From NCBI GenBank assembly GCA_024709185.1, contig JANJXE010000301.1:1-5282 (forward strand): 5,282 nucleotides of DNA, read 5' to 3'. How positions within the stretch are numbered: position 1 is the stretch's first letter; each line of letters opens with the position of its first letter. The notes beneath the pieces were generated by a model. The model was not told the DNA's origin and did not search any database. It saw only the letters and a list, made by a program, of their open reading frames with translations. Source of the DNA: Paludibacter sp. Its GTDB lineage: Bacteria > Bacteroidota > Bacteroidia > Bacteroidales > Paludibacteraceae. Of the stretch, positions 1-5,282 are shown piece by piece. Both the position numbers and the translations under genes were made by a program.

Positions 1-1792
<1,792 letters not shown>

Positions 1793-1807
1793 AGTTTTTT
1801 CACGGAT

Positions 1808-2233
1808 TTACTTCCATTTCACCACACGTACCGTGGTTCCTTTACCGGGTTGAGATTGAAGTTCGAAATCGTCTACCAGGCGTTTGGCACCCGGAAGTCC
1901 GTAGCCCATACCCTGTCCTGAAGTATAGCCGTCCTGCATGGCCAACTCAACATTGTCGATGCCGGGTCCTTCGTCGAGACAGGTTATAATCAGGGATTGG
2001 TGATGGTCGAATAGCCCTTTCTGAATGCGAATGATTCCTCCACCAGCGTACATGTACATATTCCGTAACAATTCCGATACGGCGGTAGTAATACGTGTCT
2101 GGTCGACAATGCCCATGCCGGCGTCCTTAGCAAACTGCCTGACGCTCTGCCGTGCTTTCACAATGTCGAATTCCGTTTCCAGAGGATGTTCTTCCAGCAA
2201 TTCCCAGCCAGGGTCCGATGTAAGTTCAATCAT
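1808..2233 (-). CDS. rsbT: RsbT switch serine/threonine kinase
   Basis: This 141-residue single-domain protein of the GHKL ATPase superfamily is the usual length for RsbT. It carries the N-box TAVSELLRNMYMYAGGG (Glu54, Asn58), DEGPGI (Asp87 to Gly91), the ATP-lid glycines in GMGYGL (108-113) and GKGTT (130-134). The SELLRN form of the N-box and its place directly after rsbS identify it as RsbT rather than the anti-sigma factor RsbW. In the known system RsbT is held by the RsbR-RsbS stressosome. On stress it phosphorylates the STAS proteins, is released and activates a downstream partner. The usual partner RsbU is not obvious here, and the candidates are the phosphatase or the histidine kinase that follow. 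The ATG is 9 nt after the rsbS stop, with a modest AAGG about 9 nt upstream. All ATP-binding motifs are intact. Confidence 0.93.
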   Translation of the reverse strand: MIELTSDPGWELLEEHPLETEFDIVKARQSVRQFAKDAGMGIVDQTRITTAVSELLRNMYMYAGGGIIRIQKGLFDHHQSLIITCLDEGPGIDNVELAMQDGYTSGQGMGYGLPGAKRLVDDFELQSQPGKGTTVRVVKWK

Positions 2234-2242
2234 GGTGTAGCC

Positions 2243-2614
2243 TTAGGTGTTTACTCTTTTTTCCAGCATTTCCATTCCCAGTTCCATGTTCAGGGCTGTT
2301 TCCACTCCGGGCATTTCAAGCCCCAGCTCCACCAGGGTAATGGCTACTGCGGGTTGCATTCCTACTATCACTACTGCAGCATCCATAATCGAAGCCATCG
2401 ATGCCATCCCCGATAATACGCGGCCGATAAACGAATCGACCATTTCGAGGGTGGAAATATCAATCAATACGCCACGGGCATGAGTGCGGGCGATTTCTTC
2501 CAGAATTTGCGTCTGTAGTTGAAGTGCCAGCCGGTCGTGCATATCCACCTGGATCGAAACAATCAGGAAGTCGCGTATCTTGATAATAGGAATTTTACGT
2601 TCGTTTACTAACAT
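2243..2614 (-). CDS. rsbS: RsbS stressosome STAS scaffold protein
   Basis: This 123-residue protein is a single STAS domain, the typical RsbS size. The diagnostic segment is DISTLEMVDSFIGRVL (residues 52-67). Ser61 in VDSF occupies the position of the serine phosphorylated by RsbT in Bacillus RsbS (Ser59). The following GMQPAVAITLVELG segment is the second conserved STAS region. RsbS is a minimal core subunit that co-assembles with RsbR into the large cytoplasmic stressosome and binds RsbT. The start is supported by AGGGATT just before the ATG, one of the few Shine-Dalgarno-like sequences in this operon, and lies 10 nt after the rsbR stop. Residues 67-79 are rich in Met, Ala and Ser, and Met recurs near the C-terminus, with no sign of damage. 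Confidence 0.94.
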   Translation of the reverse strand: MLVNERKIPIIKIRDFLIVSIQVDMHDRLALQLQTQILEEIARTHARGVLIDISTLEMVDSFIGRVLSGMASMASIMDAAVVIVGMQPAVAITLVELGLEMPGVETALNMELGMEMLEKRVNT

Positions 2615-2624
2615 AATCCCTGGT

Positions 2625-3308
2625 TTATATGGTTTCTTCGTTTATTGCCTGATTCAGAACTACCTTGCCATTTATAAGCTGCTCGTTTTTGCGCAGTGCA
2701 TAAATCATGGCATCCTGCAAGGTGGCTTTGGTAAGTATATTCGACAGGTTGATACCCAGGTGAACAATGGTTTGAGCAATTGCCGGACTGATACCGCTTA
2801 CTATACATTCGGCACCCAATAAACGCGCTGCAGTAACTGTTTTCAACAGGTGATTGGCAACCTGTGTGTCGACTGTGGGAACACCTGTAATATCAAGAAT
2901 AGCAGTGGTACAGCCTGTAGCCACAATTTTCTGTAGCAGGTTTTCCATCATCACCTGTGTGCGCTGACTGTCGAGCGTGCCGATAACCGGAAGAATCAGG
3001 ATGTTTTCCCAGACCTTAGATACCGGGCTCGAAAGCTCCATCAGGTCTTCCTGTTGCTGAAGTATTGTTTTCTGCTGTTCCTGAATTTTAAGCAGCTTTT
3101 CTTCCATTTCTGCTTTTAACTTCAGACTTTTCTTCAGTTCATGGGTCAAATCGTCTATCAACAGGTTGATGGCTTCTTCAATGCCGGTCAGATCGTCTTC
3201 GTATTCCGATTCAATCCGTAAATCCAAATCGCCGGCAGCAACCGACGATAAAATATCTTCAATGTGTTCAATGCGCTGTTTGGCATTCGTAATGTTAGTC
3301 TCGTTCAT
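2625..3308 (-). CDS. rsbR: RsbR-family stressosome protein with HAMP-like N-terminus
   Basis: This 227-residue protein has three parts. Residues about 13-58 look HAMP-like (AAGDLDLRI, then DDLTGIEEAINLLIDDL). Residues about 55-95 are a Lys/Glu/Gln-rich predicted coiled coil. Residues about 98-210 are a C-terminal STAS domain. The STAS part has LDITGVPTVDTQVANHLL, close to the hallmark of RsbR proteins. Thr148 in VDT matches the first RsbT-phosphorylated threonine of RsbR (Thr171 in Bacillus), and Thr180 in AQTIVHLG is a good candidate for the second. The N-terminal half is shorter than, and unlike, the globin-fold sensor of Bacillus RsbR. No transmembrane segment is present, so the HAMP-like piece is a soluble signal-transmitting or sensing element (inference). 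The start is 6 nt after the upstream stop, without a clear Shine-Dalgarno sequence. With RsbS it should form the stressosome core. Confidence 0.9.
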   Translation of the reverse strand: MNETNITNAKQRIEHIEDILSSVAAGDLDLRIESEYEDDLTGIEEAINLLIDDLTHELKKSLKLKAEMEEKLLKIQEQQKTILQQQEDLMELSSPVSKVWENILILPVIGTLDSQRTQVMMENLLQKIVATGCTTAILDITGVPTVDTQVANHLLKTVTAARLLGAECIVSGISPAIAQTIVHLGINLSNILTKATLQDAMIYALRKNEQLINGKVVLNQAINEETI

Positions 3309-3314
3309 AGTGTA

Positions 3315-3677
3315 TTATCGTTTACTTTTTAACCATTCAATTGCATCTTCGTACTTTTTAAAAAACTCACCGTTGAGCTTCACAATTCCGGTTTTGATAA
3401 GAACACGGGCAACCATTCTGCTGGCAGCGTTTCCTCCTACAAATCCGATATTTGCAATGGTAAGGTTAGAAAGTGCTTCGGCTGTCTTTTCGCGGGTTTC
3501 GCGGTTCTCAATGTCGTGCTCGTCGCTCATTACGACTACGAGTTGACGGTAGGGTTTATCCGCCAGAATTTCTTTTACCTGCTGAGCAATGGGCTCAACG
3601 TCGACCAATAGGAAATGATTTTTGAATGCTAAAACGCCTACTTCGTTGGTAGCGTCGTACCTTACTTCGTGTACCAT
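3315..3677 (-). CDS. SpoIIAA-like/STAS-like protein, first gene of operon
   Basis: This 120-residue soluble protein resembles the SpoIIAA-like branch of the STAS fold. It shows alternating beta strands and helices (LVVVMSDE at 46-53, NIGFVGGNAASRMVARVL at 76-93) and the family-typical C-terminal end with an aromatic residue, then AIEWL (112-116). The classic phosphorylated motif (DxSxxxxD/VDS) of RsbS or SpoIIAA is absent. Its place in the fold is taken by a charged stretch DEHDIENRETRE (52-63). It is therefore probably not a normal RsbT substrate. It leads the stressosome operon, 6 nt before rsbR, which suggests a role linked to the complex, such as an accessory or sensory subunit (inference). 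Start ATG 3677 has no Shine-Dalgarno sequence, as is common in Bacteroidota, and lies about 45 nt downstream of a good -7 promoter element. Exact function is unknown. Confidence 0.82.
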   Translation of the reverse strand: MVHEVRYDATNEVGVLAFKNHFLLVDVEPIAQQVKEILADKPYRQLVVVMSDEHDIENRETREKTAEALSNLTIANIGFVGGNAASRMVARVLIKTGIVKLNGEFFKKYEDAIEWLKSKR

Positions 3678-3722
3678 TGGAATTGAATATTTGTTAGTTT
3701 TTTAAAGGTTGACAGTAGTCGG

Positions 3723-3730
3723 CAAATGTA
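3723..3730 (-). promoter_or_regulatory. Putative Bacteroidota -7 element for the stressosome operon
   Basis: Read on the minus strand this is TACATTTG, a perfect match to the Bacteroidota primary-sigma consensus TAnnTTTG. It lies 45 nt before the ATG of the first operon gene, giving a leader of about 40 nt. No clear TTTG -33 box is present at the usual 19-21 nt spacing, so the call rests on the -7 element and its position only. A second minus-strand match (TAAATTTG, 3857-3850) is farther away and less well placed. Confidence 0.45.
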
Positions 3731-3835
3731 CAAAAAAATTAATAAAATCCAGTACTGTGGGCAATGTTTGTTAAAATTGACCTGATTAAAGTACTTTGTG
3801 AATTGAAAACAAACTTTTTTAAGGATTCGAATCAC

Positions 3836-3843
3836 TACTTTTG
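3836..3843 (+). promoter_or_regulatory. Putative Bacteroidota -7 element for the sulfatase gene
   Basis: TACTTTTG matches TAnnTTTG perfectly and ends 29 nt before the sulfatase ATG, which would give a short leader of about 25 nt. A -33 TTTG at normal spacing is missing. The region about 20 nt upstream is a T tract (3815-3820). The call is supported by motif and position alone. Confidence 0.45.
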
Positions 3844-3872
3844 CTTTCACAAATTTAATTCGTATTGAAAAT

Positions 3873-5282
3873 ATGAAAGCACATTTTCTGCTCCTTACAG
3901 CTGCAACTTCCACACTGACGGTTTTTGCAGGCTCCAAAGCTCCTAAACCGAATATTGTGGTAATATTAGCCGACGATTTAGGCTATGGTGATATGAGTGC
4001 CTATGGTGCAACAGCCATTAAAACTCCAAATCTCGACAAACTGGCCAACGAAGGTGTTCGGTTTACAAATGGCTATGCCACTTCGGCTACGTCCACACCC
4101 AGCCGCTATGCTATGTTTACAGGTATGTATCCCTGGAAAAACAAAGATGCTAAAATTCTTCCCGGCGATGCGCCACTGATTATCGGTGAACAGCAGTTTA
4201 CCTGGCCAAAAATGATGCAGGAAGCGGGCTATAAAACCGCTGCTATCGGGAAGTGGCACCTGGGAATGGGTGCCGGAAATGTAAACTGGAACAAAAAGGT
4301 GAGCCCCGGCGCAAACGACATTGGTTTTGGTTATTCGAACCTGATAGCTGCAACCAACGACCGTACCCCAACGGTGTATGTCGAAAATGGTCATGTAGTA
4401 GGTCTTGATCCCAACGATCCGCTGGAGGTGAGTTATCAGGATAATTTTCCCGGTGAGCCGACCGCCATAACACATCCGGGAATGCTCAGAATGATGTGGT
4501 CGCACGGCCATAATCAATCGGTTCACAATGGCATTCCGCGTATCGGGTATCAGAAAGGTGGAAAAAGCGCGCTATGGGTCGATGAAGATATGGCCGATTA
4601 TTTCACCACTATCGCTAAGGATTTTCTTACCGAAAATAAAGATAAACCTTTCTTCCTTTATTTCGGACTGCATCAGCCACATGTGCCCCGTGCACCTCAT
4701 AGCCGTTTTGTGGGCCGCAGCGGTATGGGGCCCCGTGGCGATGCCATTCTGGAAGCCGACTGGAGTGTGGGTGAATTAGTGAAGCACCTTTCAAATCTGG
4801 GTTTATTGGAAAATACACTGATTATCTTCTCGAGTGATAATGGGCCTGTGCTCAACGATGGTTATAAGGATCAGGCAGTGGAGCTGCTGGGCAATCACAA
4901 GCCTGCCGGACCTCTCCGCGGAGGTAAGTATAGTTTATATGAAGCCGGGACCCGTGTACCTTTTATGGTGTATTGGAAAGGAAAAGTAAAACCTGCTGTA
5001 TCGGATGCGATGGTGTGTCATCTCGACTTTATGGCTTCCACTGCAGCACTTATTAAGTATCCCCTGAAAGGGAATTTCGACAGTCAGAATATGCTGCCGG
5101 CATTGCTGGGAAGAAGCAAAAAAGGCCGCACTGATTTGGTGATTGAAGCTTCCGGTAAACTAGCCTATCGGTCGGAAAACTGGGCGATGATTCCACCTTA
5201 CAAGGGTCCGCAACGTAATCAGACCGGTAACGAAATTGGGAATTTGAAGCACTATGGTTTATTTAACCTGAAGTCAGATTTA
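3873..5282 (+). CDS. Secreted Ser-type sulfatase, family S1 (3' end outside window)
   Basis: The visible 470 residues belong to the alkaline-phosphatase-like sulfatase superfamily, whose members hydrolyse sulfate esters, often on polysaccharides. Residues 1-19 form a signal peptide (hydrophobic LLLTAATSTLTVFA, likely cut before Gly20) without a lipobox Cys, so the enzyme is periplasmic or secreted. Catalytic features are the metal ligands Asp34-Asp35 (ILADDLGYGD) and the signature STPSRYAMFTG, with Ser74 as the residue to be converted to formylglycine. Further sites are GKWHLG (Lys127, His129), the HQPHVP block (267-272), SSDNG (Asp322, Asn323) and Lys352 in RGGK. Ser instead of Cys means activation by a radical-SAM anSME-type maturase, which is not in this window. 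The substrate cannot be named, and arylsulfatase would be a generic label. The C-terminal subdomain has begun (YGLFNLKSDL resembles the usual YxLYNLxxD region), so only a modest part is missing. It is divergent from the stressosome operon. Confidence 0.94.
   Translation, partial: MKAHFLLLTAATSTLTVFAGSKAPKPNIVVILADDLGYGDMSAYGATAIKTPNLDKLANEGVRFTNGYATSATSTPSRYAMFTGMYPWKNKDAKILPGDAPLIIGEQQFTWPKMMQEAGYKTAAIGKWHLGMGAGNVNWNKKVSPGANDIGFGYSNLIAATNDRTPTVYVENGHVVGLDPNDPLEVSYQDNFPGEPTAITHPGMLRMMWSHGHNQSVHNGIPRIGYQKGGKSALWVDEDMADYFTTIAKDFLTENKDKPFFLYFGLHQPHVPRAPHSRFVGRSGMGPRGDAILEADWSVGELVKHLSNLGLLENTLIIFSSDNGPVLNDGYKDQAVELLGNHKPAGPLRGGKYSLYEAGTRVPFMVYWKGKVKPAVSDAMVCHLDFMASTAALIKYPLKGNFDSQNMLPALLGRSKKGRTDLVIEASGKLAYRSENWAMIPPYKGPQRNQTGNEIGNLKHYGLFNLKSDL

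Larger units (their letters stand above)
3678..3872. other. Divergent AT-rich intergenic region
   Basis: These 195 nt separate the two divergent transcription units and must carry both promoters. It is clearly more AT-rich than the flanking genes. Besides the two -7 elements it holds two short perfect palindromes centred on GTAC: CAGTACTG at 3750-3757 and AAAGTACTTT at 3788-3797. No RNA gene, terminator hairpin or convincing small ORF is seen. Confidence 0.7.

Noticed and set aside
3767..3798. TTTG (3767-3770) spaced 20 nt from GTACTTTG as an alternative sulfatase promoter
   Set aside because: The spacing fits, but the TA of the -7 element is out of register, so only the TTTG half matches. 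The element at 3836-3843 is perfect and better placed.
3850..3857. Second minus-strand TAnnTTTG match (TAAATTTG)
   Set aside because: It sits within the sulfatase leader about 170 nt from the operon start, without a -33 box. Such matches are expected by chance in AT-rich DNA.
3662..3937. Minus-strand open frame of 91 codons crossing the intergenic region
   Set aside because: It begins inside the sulfatase signal-peptide region, crosses both promoter candidates and ends in another frame of the SpoIIAA-like gene. Its product is a Lys/Ile/Phe-rich sequence reflecting AT-rich DNA.
3978..4526. Open frame of 182 codons on the minus strand
   Set aside because: It lies fully inside the sulfatase gene on the opposite strand. 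The sulfatase frame carries all catalytic motifs, while this one has no recognisable family and a composition typical of an antisense shadow.

Overview
The window looks like a chromosomal piece of a Bacteroidota genome. The evidence is a Ser-type secreted sulfatase, start codons mostly without Shine-Dalgarno sequences, AT-rich intergenic DNA, and perfect matches to the Bacteroidota -7 promoter element (TAnnTTTG) upstream of both transcription units. Genus cannot be judged from this sequence alone.

Layout: positions 1-3677 hold one tightly packed minus-strand operon of six genes, read right to left. They are a SpoIIAA-like STAS protein (3677-3315), RsbR (3308-2625), RsbS (2614-2243), RsbT (2233-1808), a fused HATPase plus SpoIIE/PP2C-type phosphatase in the RsbX position (1792-737), and the first 258 codons of a histidine kinase that starts inside the phosphatase gene (774) and runs off the left edge. 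Gaps are 6 to 15 nt or an overlap, so this is almost certainly one transcript. Positions 3678-3872 are a divergent AT-rich intergenic region. From 3873 to the right edge is a plus-strand secreted sulfatase, incomplete at its C-terminus.

How it works (inference from the family): RsbR and RsbS are the STAS scaffold proteins of a stressosome, RsbT is the switch kinase they sequester, and the RsbX-like phosphatase would reset them. In Bacillus, released RsbT activates RsbU and hence sigma-B. No sigma factor, anti-sigma factor or stand-alone RsbU is visible here. Instead the operon continues into a soluble histidine kinase whose N-terminal 140 residues form an RsbT-like ATPase domain, followed by a coiled coil and a HisKA H-box. 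This suggests a stressosome that reports to a two-component phosphorelay. Three RsbT-type ATPase domains in a row (RsbT, phosphatase N-terminus, kinase N-terminus) are the most notable structural feature. Stressosome modules linked to two-component systems are known in other bacteria, so the general idea is not new. The RsbT-domain/HisKA fusion and the HAMP-like RsbR input are the parts worth a closer look.
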